Below, piece after piece: positions 53,675 through 61,904 of a stretch of 64,000 bases of DNA. A program made the translations under genes and the position numbers. The stretch is from Pseudomonas mohnii. Lineage in GTDB: Bacteria > Pseudomonadota > Gammaproteobacteria > Pseudomonadales > Pseudomonadaceae. Position 1 is the stretch's first letter, and each line of letters starts with the position of its first letter. The stretch spans positions 4,944,501-5,008,500 of the forward strand of contig NZ_FNRV01000001.1 of the NCBI RefSeq assembly GCF_900105115.1. Reading direction: 5' to 3'. The notes beneath the pieces were generated by a model. The model did no database searches. It was not told where the DNA came from and worked only from the letters and a program-made list of their open reading frames with translations.

Positions 53675-54790
53675 ATGAAGCGATTGGCCGGACTTTCCGC
53701 ACTTGCCTTGATCATCTCCAGCACCAGTGGCTGTGGATGGGTCTGGGGCCCGGAAGGTTATTTCCGTGACCGTGGTAGCGATTACCTGCAAGCGCAACAG
53801 ACTGCACCGATGCAACTGCCGCCGGATGTCAGCACCGCCAAGCGTCTGGATCCGCTGTTGCCGATCCCGCGTAACGTAGCGGACGACACCGTCAAGGGCG
53901 AATACATCGTGCCTCGGCCGCAACCGTTGTCGGCCATTGCCGATGCCAGCGCCTACTCCCTGCAGAAGAGCGGTGACTCGCACTGGATCCTGGCACAAAA
54001 TCCGCCGGCCGAAGCCTGGCCAGTGGCCGTGCAGTTCTTCCAGGACAACGGTTTCCGTCTGGACGAGCAGCGCCCGCAGACCGGCGAGTTCACCACGACC
54101 TGGCAACACGCTGACGAACTGTCCGCCGCCATGGCCAAGCGCCTGAGCGCAGCCGGTGTCGGCACTGACAGCGAAATCCGTGTCCGTGTGCGTATCGAAC
54201 CGGGCGTGCAACGTAACACCAGTGAAGTCTACGTGGTCACTGCCGAGCGTCCTGCCGGCAGCACCGCCGATGTCGCCTTCACCAACCGTTCGGTCAATAC
54301 TGGCCTGGACGCGGCACTGGTCGACGACATGCTCGCGAGCATGAGCCGCATCTCGGAGAAGGGCGGTTCGGTCTCCATGCTGGCCTCCCGTGACTTCGAA
54401 ACGCCAAGCCGTGTCAGCCTGAGTGTTGATGGCAGCGGCAACCCTGTCCTGAACGTCGGTTCGGACCTGGATCGTGCCTGGGCGAGTGTCGGTCGTGCAT
54501 TGGAACAGGGCGAATGGCGCGTTGAAGACATTAACCGCAGCCTGGGCCTGTACTACATCAACCTGGCGGAAAAAGCCGAGAAGAAGGATGACAAGCCAGG
54601 TTTCTTCAGTGGTCTGTTCGGCAGCAAGCCAGACAAGGAACAGCTTGAAGCCCGTGCCGAGCGTTATCAGGTTCGCCTGAGCAAGGTGGGCGACAGTGTT
54701 CAGGTCACCGTCGAGAAAAACATCAATACTGTGGCGCCTGCTGATGTAGCGCGCAAAGTGTTGAGCGTGATTCAGGACAACCTGGGCTGA
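53675..54790 (+). CDS. bamC: Outer-membrane assembly lipoprotein BamC
   Basis: A 371-residue lipoprotein with signal KRLAGLSALALIISSTSGCG (lipobox SGC, Cys near 20) and the BamC start GWVWGPEGYFRDRGSDYLQA. Two helix-grip domains follow, with a charged insert (EKKDDKPGFFSGLFGSKPDK) typical of pseudomonads. It is part of the BAM complex. It is 17 bp after dapA, the conserved dapA-bamC order. Confidence 0.93.
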   Translation: MKRLAGLSALALIISSTSGCGWVWGPEGYFRDRGSDYLQAQQTAPMQLPPDVSTAKRLDPLLPIPRNVADDTVKGEYIVPRPQPLSAIADASAYSLQKSGDSHWILAQNPPAEAWPVAVQFFQDNGFRLDEQRPQTGEFTTTWQHADELSAAMAKRLSAAGVGTDSEIRVRVRIEPGVQRNTSEVYVVTAERPAGSTADVAFTNRSVNTGLDAALVDDMLASMSRISEKGGSVSMLASRDFETPSRVSLSVDGSGNPVLNVGSDLDRAWASVGRALEQGEWRVEDINRSLGLYYINLAEKAEKKDDKPGFFSGLFGSKPDKEQLEARAERYQVRLSKVGDSVQVTVEKNINTVAPADVARKVLSVIQDNLG

Positions 54791-54794
54791 TCAC

Positions 54795-55553
54795 ATGCGT
54801 TTTGCCGTTCTCGGCAGCGGTAGCCAGGGGAACGGCACGCTGATAGCCAGTGCTGACACGTACGTGCTGGTGGATTGTGGTTTCTCCCTGCGGGAAACCG
54901 AAAAACGCCTGCTGCGCCTGGGTGTGAACCCTGCGCAGCTGAGCGCGATACTCGTGACCCACGAACATGCCGACCACGTGCATGGCGTGGGTTTGCTGTC
55001 TCGGCGCTACAATCTGCCTGTCTACCTCAGTCGCGGGACCTTGCGCGGGATGCGCAAACCGATTGAACCCGCGGGCTTCCTGGCGGATGGAGAACAACTG
55101 CAAGTCGGCGACTTGAGCATCGGTGTCATTGCCGTGGCCCATGATGCGCAGGAACCGACGCAATACGTGTTCAGCGACGGTCAGCGACGCTTTGGCCTGT
55201 TGACCGACCTGGGCTCGTACTGCAACAAGGTGCTGGACGGCTATCGGGATCTCGATGCATTGATGATCGAGGCCAACCACTGCCGTGACATGCTGGCTCG
55301 CGGTCACTATCCGTACTTTCTTAAGCAGCGGGTTGGCGGCGAACTGGGACATTTGAACAACCATCAGGCGGCATTTCTGGTGGCCGAGTTGGGCTGGAAA
55401 GACCTGCAACACCTGGTCCTGGCCCACCTGAGCAGCAAGAACAACTTGCCGCAGCTGGCCCGGCAATGTTTTGTCGACACCCTTGGGTGCGACCCGGACT
55501 GGCTGCAACTGGCCGATCAAGATTCAGGGCTCGACTGGCGACACATCGCCTAG
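54795..55553 (+). CDS. Metallo-beta-lactamase fold hydrolase (YycJ/WalJ-like)
   Basis: A 252-residue protein with the metal-binding HxHxDH motif in [20 protein letters not shown] near residue 55, further ligands in VAHDAQEP near 112 and the aspartate region TDLGSYCN near 137. It resembles the YycJ/VicX group of nucleases or phosphodiesterases. It starts four bases after bamC and precedes purC, all cotranscribed in all likelihood. Substrate unknown. Confidence 0.82.
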   Translation: MRFAVLGSGSQGNGTLIASADTYVLVDCGFSLRETEKRLLRLGVNPAQLSAILVTHEHADHVHGVGLLSRRYNLPVYLSRGTLRGMRKPIEPAGFLADGEQLQVGDLSIGVIAVAHDAQEPTQYVFSDGQRRFGLLTDLGSYCNKVLDGYRDLDALMIEANHCRDMLARGHYPYFLKQRVGGELGHLNNHQAAFLVAELGWKDLQHLVLAHLSSKNNLPQLARQCFVDTLGCDPDWLQLADQDSGLDWRHIA

Positions 55554-55581
55554 CCCATCTACTTACCAAGCGGAGCCCATC

Positions 55582-56295
55582 ATGGAAAAACGTGAAGAAC
55601 TCTACCGCGGCAAAGCCAAGTCGGTTTACAAGACCGACGACGCTAACCGTTTGATCCTGCTGTTTCGCAACGACACTTCGGCGTTCGACGGCAAGCGCAT
55701 CGAACAGCTCGACCGCAAAGGCATGGTGAACAACAAGTTCAACGCCTTCATCATGCAGAAACTCGAAGCAGCCGGCGTGCCGACCCAGTTCGACAAACTG
55801 CTGAGCGACAACGAGTGCCTGGTCAAGAAGCTGGACATGATCCCGGTCGAGTGCGTCGTGCGTAACTACGCCGCTGGCAGCCTGGTCAAGCGTCTGGGCG
55901 TGGAAGAGGGCATGAAGCTCAACCCTTACACCTTCGAACTGTTCCTGAAGGACGACGCCAAGGGCGACCCGTTCATCAACGAATCCCACGTCGTGGCGTT
56001 CGGTTGGGGGACGGCTGAGCAACTGGTTCGGATGAAAGAACTGTCGCTCAAGGTCAACGAAGTGCTGAGCAAGTTGTTCGACGACGCAGGCCTGCTGCTG
56101 GTCGACTTCAAACTCGAATTTGGCGTGTTCCACGACGGCACCATCGTCCTGGGCGACGAATTCAGCCCGGACGGCTGCCGTCTGTGGGACAAGGCGACCG
56201 GCAAGAAAATGGACAAGGACCGCTTCCGTCAGGGCCTCGGTGACGTCATCGAAGCCTACGAAGAAGTCGCCAATCGTCTGGGTGTACCGCTTTAA
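55582..56295 (+). CDS. purC: Phosphoribosylaminoimidazole-succinocarboxamide synthase
   Basis: A 237-residue SAICAR synthetase of purine synthesis. It starts [20 protein letters not shown], with [20 protein letters not shown] near residue 86 and [14 protein letters not shown] and [14 protein letters not shown] near 175-200. Length matches the bacterial family. GGAG precedes ATG by eight bases. Last gene before the tRNA-Ser. Confidence 0.96.
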   Translation: MEKREELYRGKAKSVYKTDDANRLILLFRNDTSAFDGKRIEQLDRKGMVNNKFNAFIMQKLEAAGVPTQFDKLLSDNECLVKKLDMIPVECVVRNYAAGSLVKRLGVEEGMKLNPYTFELFLKDDAKGDPFINESHVVAFGWGTAEQLVRMKELSLKVNEVLSKLFDDAGLLLVDFKLEFGVFHDGTIVLGDEFSPDGCRLWDKATGKKMDKDRFRQGLGDVIEAYEEVANRLGVPL

Positions 56296-56378
56296 TCGAC
56301 GCAAGCATCTGATAGCACGGAAAAATTTCGCTTAGGGGGTTCGCTTCCGGCGAAAGTGTTGTTATGATGCGCGCCGTT

Positions 56379-56468
56379 GGAGAGATGCCAGAGTGGCCGA
56401 ATGGGACGGATTCGAAATCCGTTGTACCTTCACCGGTACCTAGGGTTCGAATCCCTATCTCTCCGCCA
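56379..56468 (+). tRNA. tRNA-Ser (anticodon CGA)
   Basis: Ninety bases from GGAGAGATGCCAGAGTGGCC to the encoded CCA. Acceptor GGAGAGA pairs with TCTCTCC, anticodon loop TTCGAAA gives CGA, the long variable arm (TGTACCTTCACCGGTACC) is typical of serine tRNA and GGTTCGAATCC is the T loop. Confidence 0.96.
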
Positions 56469-56476
56469 TACCTTTA

Positions 56477-56508
56477 CGAAAAAGCCCTGATTATTCAGGG
56501 CTTTTTCG
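56477..56508. terminator. Rho-independent terminator after tRNA-Ser
   Basis: CGAAAAAGCCCTGA-TTAT-TCAGGGCTTTTTCG, a long perfect hairpin with A and T tracts on both sides, eight bases after the tRNA; works in either direction. Confidence 0.9.
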
Positions 56509-56960
56509 TTTCTGTGTTTCTGAAAAAAAACTCGGCCCATCACCCTGGATGGCCCAGTGTTTTTTCGATCAAAGGCTGATGTCTGTTGCCGCCTACGCCG
56601 AGTTGATCCAGTTACCGAGATGCCACTGATCCAGTCTGATGCTTGCGAACCCTTTCCTGTGCTGAATTTCTGTCGATTGGAGAGGGGGGGGGGCAGTCTT
56701 GCGTCGGCATTTAGGTCAATTCGGCGTGGGCGCCAACACGACATCAACAAAAGCCGCTTGCAGCTGGACAGGTCGGAAACCCTAGTGCGATTTTTACGAA
56801 TTCTGCAGTCTCCCCTCCAGGAATCCGAGACCGGAAGTAATAGCGATGAGTTTCATGGCAGGTGGAAAATCCATGGGATCGGTTTCGCCATTGATTTGAA
56901 TCAATAAAACGCCAAGGACTGTGTTGTAAACAGCGCATCAACCTTTTGGGGATGCAGTTG
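56509..56960. other. Gene-free region with insertion-sequence-like debris
   Basis: About 450 bp without a supported gene. It contains GTTGATCCAGTTACCGAGAT and CCACTGATCCAG blocks, a 10-base G run near 56684-56693 and the repeat copy at 56661-56749. These look like the ends of degraded mobile elements. Confidence 0.45.
56661..56749. repeat. Degenerate repeat, copy 2 (first copy at 6240-6312)
   Basis: Shares GCTGAATTT, CAGTCTTGCGTC, GGTCAATTCGGCGT and ACATCAACA in order with 6240-6312. It carries a G homopolymer and a small insertion relative to that copy. Confidence 0.5.
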
Positions 56961-57272
56961 ATGAACGATTCCAGCCAGACAAACCGAATTATCTGCAACG
57001 ACCTTGAACTAGCCGATCAATTGCGCCAATTGCTGGTTCATATAGCACCAGATTGCGAGGTGCTGAGCGCTCCGGGTGATTGCAGTGCCGTGCCGTTTTG
57101 CCGCTGGCTCGGTGAGGCGCAATTGACCTCGGCTGGCCTGGTGCAGGCTGCTTTGTTGGATGCTACCGAGGTTTTGGAGCAGACTCGACACGCCTTCAAA
57201 TCTCGCGAGCTGGGGCTGCTACGGCGGCGCTTGGTTGCATTGCTGGATAAACTGTCAGACAATCCAGAATGA
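56961..57272 (+). CDS. Hypothetical protein (~103 aa)
   Basis: Starts MNDSSQTNRIICNDLELADQ; a short helical protein with a C-terminal Arg/Leu-rich helix (LGLLRRRLVALLDKL). No family is recognised. An ATG five codons upstream (56946) is also possible. It precedes the c-di-GMP enzyme by 170 bp, with a structured leader between. Function unknown. Confidence 0.6.
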   Translation: MNDSSQTNRIICNDLELADQLRQLLVHIAPDCEVLSAPGDCSAVPFCRWLGEAQLTSAGLVQAALLDATEVLEQTRHAFKSRELGLLRRRLVALLDKLSDNPE

Positions 57273-57287
57273 TGTAAATATGCCATT

Positions 57288-57405
57288 AGTAGGTTCCGCC
57301 CAATGCGGGAACCGGCTTTGCCGAGCAGGACAATGGGCCTGAAAGACGAAGCGCCGTGACACCAGTTCTTGACCAGAACTCGTTGTCGCGGCGTTTTTTT
57401 TTGTT
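57288..57405 (+). promoter_or_regulatory. Structured leader with terminator-like hairpin
   Basis: A first hairpin (GGTTCCGC / GCGGGAACC at 57291-57312) is followed by a long stem (GCGCCGTGACA / TTGTCGCGGCG, around CCAGTTCTTGACCAGAACTC) and nine Ts at ~57396-57404. It could simply end the upstream gene, or be an attenuator or small RNA before the c-di-GMP gene. Confidence 0.55.
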
Positions 57406-57441
57406 AACAGAAAGGAATCTCTACAACACAGGGGTCTGCGA

Positions 57442-59661
57442 ATGAAGGTGACAAAAGATCTGGAGGAGTTGCTCAGGCGTATTCGTCTCGATCACGAGGA
57501 AATTGTCGAACGCTTTCGCTTTCTCGACTGGAGTGCCGAAGATGCCGAGCGACTCGGTGCAGCAGCTCAGCACATGGCCCCGGCTCAACAGGCTTTCGTC
57601 GATCATTTGTACCGTCACCTGACGAACTTCTCCACGCCGTCCGCGTTACTTCGTGCGCCGGAGGTCACCGCACGTTTGAAGCACAGCCAGGTCGAGTATT
57701 ACCAGTGTTTGTGGGGCGGGCCCTTCGATGACACCTACGTCAACGGCCGTCTGCGCATCGGAGTGATTCACCAACAAGTCGGCCTGGAGTTGAAGTGGTA
57801 CCTCGGTAGCTACCGTCTTTACCTGGACGACATGCTTAAAAGCGTATTCGGCGACAGCCAAAACGCCACGCTCTATTCGAGTCTGTTGAAGGCGGTGTTC
57901 TTCGACATGACCTTGGCCATCGACACCTACAGCGCGGCTCAGCACAAGGCTCTGGAGGATAGTGAGGCTCGCTTTGCCCGTGCGCTACGCGGTGCCAACG
58001 ATGGAATCTGGGATTGGCATGTCGATCAGGATCGCCTGTACGTTTCAGAGCGCTGGGCCAGCATGCTCGACCTCAACCGCGATAGCATCGGCGAGAGCAG
58101 TGCCAGTTGGTTCGGTCGCGTGCATCCGGACGACCTTCCGGATTTTCGCCAGGCCATCGATGCCCATATAAAAGGGCAGACATCTTCTGTCCATCACGAG
58201 TACCGCATCCGTCAAAAAAACGGTGGCTATATTTGGGTACTGGTTCGAGGGGTCGCCGAAGTCACGACAACAGGCCAGCTACGCATGGCTGGCTCACAGT
58301 CGGATATCAGTGCACGCAAGGACGCTGAGCAGCGGCTCAATCACGCCGCCCACCATGATCCGCTGACCGGCCTTGCCAACCGTATGCGCCTTGACGAGCA
58401 AATGCAGAAAACCTTCATGAAGCGGCGCAAGGGAGGGGCTCACGAGGCGCTGCTGTTCATCGACCTCGACCGCTTCAAGTTGATCAACGATAGCCTCGGT
58501 CACAACGTCGGTGATCGCGTGCTGGTAGAAGTGGCACAGCGCTTGAGAGACGCTCTGCGCCCCAGCGATCAGCTGTTCCGCTTCGGCGGAGATGAGTTCA
58601 TCGTATTGCTTCATGAACTCTCCTGCGAACGCGACGCCGAGCAAATATCCCAACGCATTCTCGACAACCTGCATCAACCCCTGCACCTGGACGGTCGTGT
58701 CCTGGTGGTCAGCGCCAGTATTGGCATCGCCCCATTGCACGATCACGGCAAAGCGCTGGATGTCTTGCAGGCCGCCGACCTTGCCCTCTACAGAGCCAAG
58801 TCTGCCGGCAAGGCACGGTTCGCCCATTACAGCGAAGCGTTGCAAGACACCGCGCAGCACCATCTGGAATTGGAGTCCGCTCTGGGCCAGGCGCTGCAAC
58901 ACAATGAATTCGAACTGCATTACCAACCGATCTATCGTCTTGAGCAGGGGACGCCCCTCATGTCCGGGGTCGAAGCGCTGGTACGGTGGCGCCATGGCGA
59001 ACGCTTGATCTCGCCACTGGAGTTCATCCCGGCGCTGGAAGAGTCGGGGGAAATCATCCGCGTCGGCGAATGGGTATTGCGCCAGGCCTGCCAACAGACC
59101 CGCCTGTGGCAACTGGCCGGACATGGCCATCTGCGCTGTTCGGTGAACATTTCCAGCCTCCAGTTGCAACAGGCCGACTTCATCCTCCGAGTGATCGACA
59201 TCCTGCGTGAAAGCGGCCTGCCACCTGCCAGCCTGATCCTGGAGATTACAGAAAGCCAACTGATGCATGACGATCTGGACACATTGGCCTGTCTGAACGA
59301 ATTGGCCAGCCTGGGCGTCTTGTTGGCGCTGGACGATTTTGGCACCGGTTACTCCTCGCTCGGTTATCTCACACGCTTTCCACTGCACATCCTCAAGCTG
59401 GATAAAAGTTTCATCGGCGGCATCCCGTACGACAACAAACAGAGCTCGATCAGCCAGGCGATCATCGGCCTCGGCCGTAGTCTTGGCCTGGAAGTCGTGG
59501 CCGAGGGCATCGAGAGCCCGGCACAACTCGACTTTGTGGTCGGTGAAGGCTGCCACTACGCCCAAGGCTATTGGTTTAGCCGACCACGACCTGCTGCGCA
59601 GATGCAACGGTTGTTCAGCGGAGAAGACTGTTTCGAGGGGCTCGGATGTCCATTGCTGTAA
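57442..59661 (+). CDS. Globin-coupled sensor with PAS, GGDEF and EAL domains
   Basis: A 739-residue cytoplasmic c-di-GMP enzyme. Residues 1-165 are a sensor globin; the predicted proximal haem ligand is His110 in RLRIGVIHQQVGLELKWYLG. PAS domain ~175-300, with WDWHVDQDRLYVSERW. GGDEF ~305-470 with an intact FRFGGDEFIVLL and RPSD inhibition site five residues before. EAL ~485-735 with GVEALVRWRH, LEITESQL, DDFGTGYSSLGYL and VVAEGIES, so both activities look possible. Oxygen or redox state likely decides synthesis or breakdown. It is 45 bp before the chemoreceptor gene. Confidence 0.9.
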   Translation: MKVTKDLEELLRRIRLDHEEIVERFRFLDWSAEDAERLGAAAQHMAPAQQAFVDHLYRHLTNFSTPSALLRAPEVTARLKHSQVEYYQCLWGGPFDDTYVNGRLRIGVIHQQVGLELKWYLGSYRLYLDDMLKSVFGDSQNATLYSSLLKAVFFDMTLAIDTYSAAQHKALEDSEARFARALRGANDGIWDWHVDQDRLYVSERWASMLDLNRDSIGESSASWFGRVHPDDLPDFRQAIDAHIKGQTSSVHHEYRIRQKNGGYIWVLVRGVAEVTTTGQLRMAGSQSDISARKDAEQRLNHAAHHDPLTGLANRMRLDEQMQKTFMKRRKGGAHEALLFIDLDRFKLINDSLGHNVGDRVLVEVAQRLRDALRPSDQLFRFGGDEFIVLLHELSCERDAEQISQRILDNLHQPLHLDGRVLVVSASIGIAPLHDHGKALDVLQAADLALYRAKSAGKARFAHYSEALQDTAQHHLELESALGQALQHNEFELHYQPIYRLEQGTPLMSGVEALVRWRHGERLISPLEFIPALEESGEIIRVGEWVLRQACQQTRLWQLAGHGHLRCSVNISSLQLQQADFILRVIDILRESGLPPASLILEITESQLMHDDLDTLACLNELASLGVLLALDDFGTGYSSLGYLTRFPLHILKLDKSFIGGIPYDNKQSSISQAIIGLGRSLGLEVVAEGIESPAQLDFVVGEGCHYAQGYWFSRPRPAAQMQRLFSGEDCFEGLGCPLL

Positions 59662-59706
59662 GCACGGCAGGCACCCAGCGTTATCCATCAGCTAAGGAGG
59701 CAAATA

Positions 59707-61284
59707 ATGAAAATCAATCTTCCGGTCAGTGGTCGTGCTGTCGAGTTCAGCGTCAATGCGAACATTCTTTCAACAACCAACCCGAAGGGCGCCATCACAT
59801 ACGTCAATCCGGATTTCATCAACATCAGCGGTTTCAGTGAGGCCGAGTTGCTCGGCGTCAATCACAACATCGTGCGTCACCCGGATATGCCGCCAGAAGC
59901 TTTTGAACATCTTTGGCAAACCCTCAAGGCCGGACGCTCGTGGATGGGCCTTGTAAAAAATCGCTGTAAGAATGGTGATCACTACTGGGTCAGCGCCTAC
60001 GCCACGCCGATGCAGCGCAATGGTGAAACAGTGGAATACCAATCGGTTCGTACGTGCCCACCGAAAGCACTGGTAGACGCCGCCGAACATCTCTATGCGC
60101 AGTTGCGCAGCGGAAAAAAAACACACTGCCTGTCTCCGTCGCGACTGTCCGTTGGCATGCGCTTGGCACTTGCTGGCACTGCGCTGAATCTGCTCGGTTT
60201 TATCGTTTTAGGCTGGGTGGGCGCCCTATCCTGGAACCATGCAGCTATCGCAGCGCCGCTATTGAGCTTGCTGATCGGCGGCATGCTGCGCTATAGCCTG
60301 CGTCCCCTCGACGTCCTTGCCCGAAAAGCCACAAATATCGCCAATAATCCACTGAGCCAGATGCTGTACACCGGCCGTCGCGACCAATTTGGACAGATCG
60401 ATTTCACCTTGCAAATGCTCGAAGCCGAGACGCGGGCAGTCGTTGGACGCATTGCCGATTCGGCCCATCAGTTGAACAAAGAAGCCGAAGAACTCGTCGC
60501 CGCAGTGGACAATAACAACAGCGTGACCTTACTGCAGCAAGGGGAAACTGCCCAGGTGGCCAGCGCCATAACCCAGATGGCCAGCAGTGTGCAGGAAGTG
60601 GCGCGCAACGCTCAGCTCACCGCCAACGCGGCGAGCCTGGCCAATCAAGAAACCGACCGAGGTCGAGAACTGGTCGAGCAAACCTGCCAACACATCGATA
60701 GCCTCGCCAGCGAGGTGCAGCAGACCAGCGCGGTGGTTTACCAATTGGAACAACATAGCCAGGAAATCAACCGCGTCCTCGAGGTCATCCAAAGCATCGC
60801 CGAACAAACAAACCTGCTCGCCCTCAACGCCGCTATCGAGGCCGCTCGCGCCGGCGAGGCCGGGCGCGGTTTCGCCGTGGTCGCCGACGAAGTGCGCGGG
60901 CTGGCTTCGCGCACCCAGCAATCCACCGCGGAAATCCAGGGAACCATCGATACCTTGCGGCGCTCCACGGGTGACGCCGTGGTCGCGATGCAACGCAGCC
61001 ACAGCAAGGCCGAAACCAGTGTTGAACAGGCACAGTTTGCCGCCCGGGCGCTGGATGGAATCACCCAGCGAGTCGGTGAAATCAGCGACATGAGTGTGCA
61101 AATAGCCGCCGCCGTGGAAGAGCAGAGCTCGGTGGGTGACAGTATCCAGTGCAACCTGACAGGTATCAGTCAAGCCACTCAGAGCAATGTGCTTGCCGGT
61201 AACCAGAGTCGCACGACTGCTGCCCATGTCGCCCAACTGGCCGAGCGCCTTCAACTGCTGGCGGCGCAATTCTGGGGGCGTTAA
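59707..61284 (+). CDS. Aer-like PAS chemoreceptor (methyl-accepting)
   Basis: A 525-residue chemoreceptor without a periplasmic domain. N-terminal PAS (1-120) with [20 protein letters not shown], as in energy-taxis receptor Aer; hydrophobic hairpin at ~150-195 ([20 protein letters not shown]); HAMP-like stretch; then the signalling domain with the conserved tip [20 protein letters not shown] followed by [17 protein letters not shown]. It should sense redox or oxygen state through a flavin and drive taxis. Cotranscription with the globin c-di-GMP gene links two oxygen-type sensors. Confidence 0.9.
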   Translation: MKINLPVSGRAVEFSVNANILSTTNPKGAITYVNPDFINISGFSEAELLGVNHNIVRHPDMPPEAFEHLWQTLKAGRSWMGLVKNRCKNGDHYWVSAYATPMQRNGETVEYQSVRTCPPKALVDAAEHLYAQLRSGKKTHCLSPSRLSVGMRLALAGTALNLLGFIVLGWVGALSWNHAAIAAPLLSLLIGGMLRYSLRPLDVLARKATNIANNPLSQMLYTGRRDQFGQIDFTLQMLEAETRAVVGRIADSAHQLNKEAEELVAAVDNNNSVTLLQQGETAQVASAITQMASSVQEVARNAQLTANAASLANQETDRGRELVEQTCQHIDSLASEVQQTSAVVYQLEQHSQEINRVLEVIQSIAEQTNLLALNAAIEAARAGEAGRGFAVVADEVRGLASRTQQSTAEIQGTIDTLRRSTGDAVVAMQRSHSKAETSVEQAQFAARALDGITQRVGEISDMSVQIAAAVEEQSSVGDSIQCNLTGISQATQSNVLAGNQSRTTAAHVAQLAERLQLLAAQFWGR

Positions 61285-61288
61285 CGTA

Positions 61289-61558
61289 ATGAATGACGGT
61301 TTCGAGTTGGCTGATAAGCAGCCACCGCAACGACAGCTAGGGCTGGATAACCAGGTGTTGGAGTTTTTCCGTCAATGGCATCTAAGTGGTGTCTATCTGT
61401 GCTGTACGACTTGTGGCAACGGACAAAAAGCCAGTGATGCCAACTTGCCGTTCCTCCATAAGGACAGCTGTCTTCGTGCCGATCCCCAGCACTTCCCATG
61501 GCGTGATCTTGCCTGCATCCTCCAGTGGATACCGAGCGAAGATGTCGTTTATATCTAA
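61289..61558 (+). CDS. Small hypothetical protein with CC-CxxC motif
   Basis: An 89-residue protein beginning MNDGFELADKQPPQRQLGLD, four bases after the chemoreceptor stop and so likely cotranscribed. VYLCCTTCGNGQ near residue 46 could bind metal or be redox active; CILQWIPSEDVVYI ends it. No family is recognised. Its tight spacing suggests a partner role for the Aer-like receptor, which is speculative. Confidence 0.5.
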   Translation: MNDGFELADKQPPQRQLGLDNQVLEFFRQWHLSGVYLCCTTCGNGQKASDANLPFLHKDSCLRADPQHFPWRDLACILQWIPSEDVVYI

Positions 61559-61904
61559 GGCTGACCCTGAGAGGCGTCACCGTGGTGTTTTCTTACACGA
61601 GATTGGGAGTTTTTCGTGTTTAAAAAAATCAGTGGCTTTTTGCTATTGTTCATTATAAAAAAGTACGCAGTTAGCGACGTAGACCCGTGTAATCGATTGT
61701 TTTTCATTTTGAATAGGTCAAATAATCGAAGTTAAGAAGAGACTCTCTTTGAGTAGCTGTCGTTATTTGTGTAGATAAGGCCATGAAATGTTTGGAGTTT
61801 GTGGCTTTTTTTGACCAGGGTGTTGAGCGGCCGCGCGAACCTTTCGGGCTGGTCAATGGATTACGGAGTTCCATCGTTCGATGGCGAACATCATAGGGAT
61901 AAGC
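61559..61904. other. AT-rich intergenic region before the DUF4214 gene
   Basis: About 345 bp with clearly lower GC than the surroundings (for example TTCATTATAAAAAAGTACGC near 61650). It probably contains the promoter of the repeat-protein gene. No gene or clear hairpin terminator was identified. Confidence 0.45.

Noticed and set aside
58294..59688. Minus-strand 464-codon frame opposite the globin-GGDEF-EAL gene
   Set aside because: Complements an intact multi-domain gene; composition is not protein-like.
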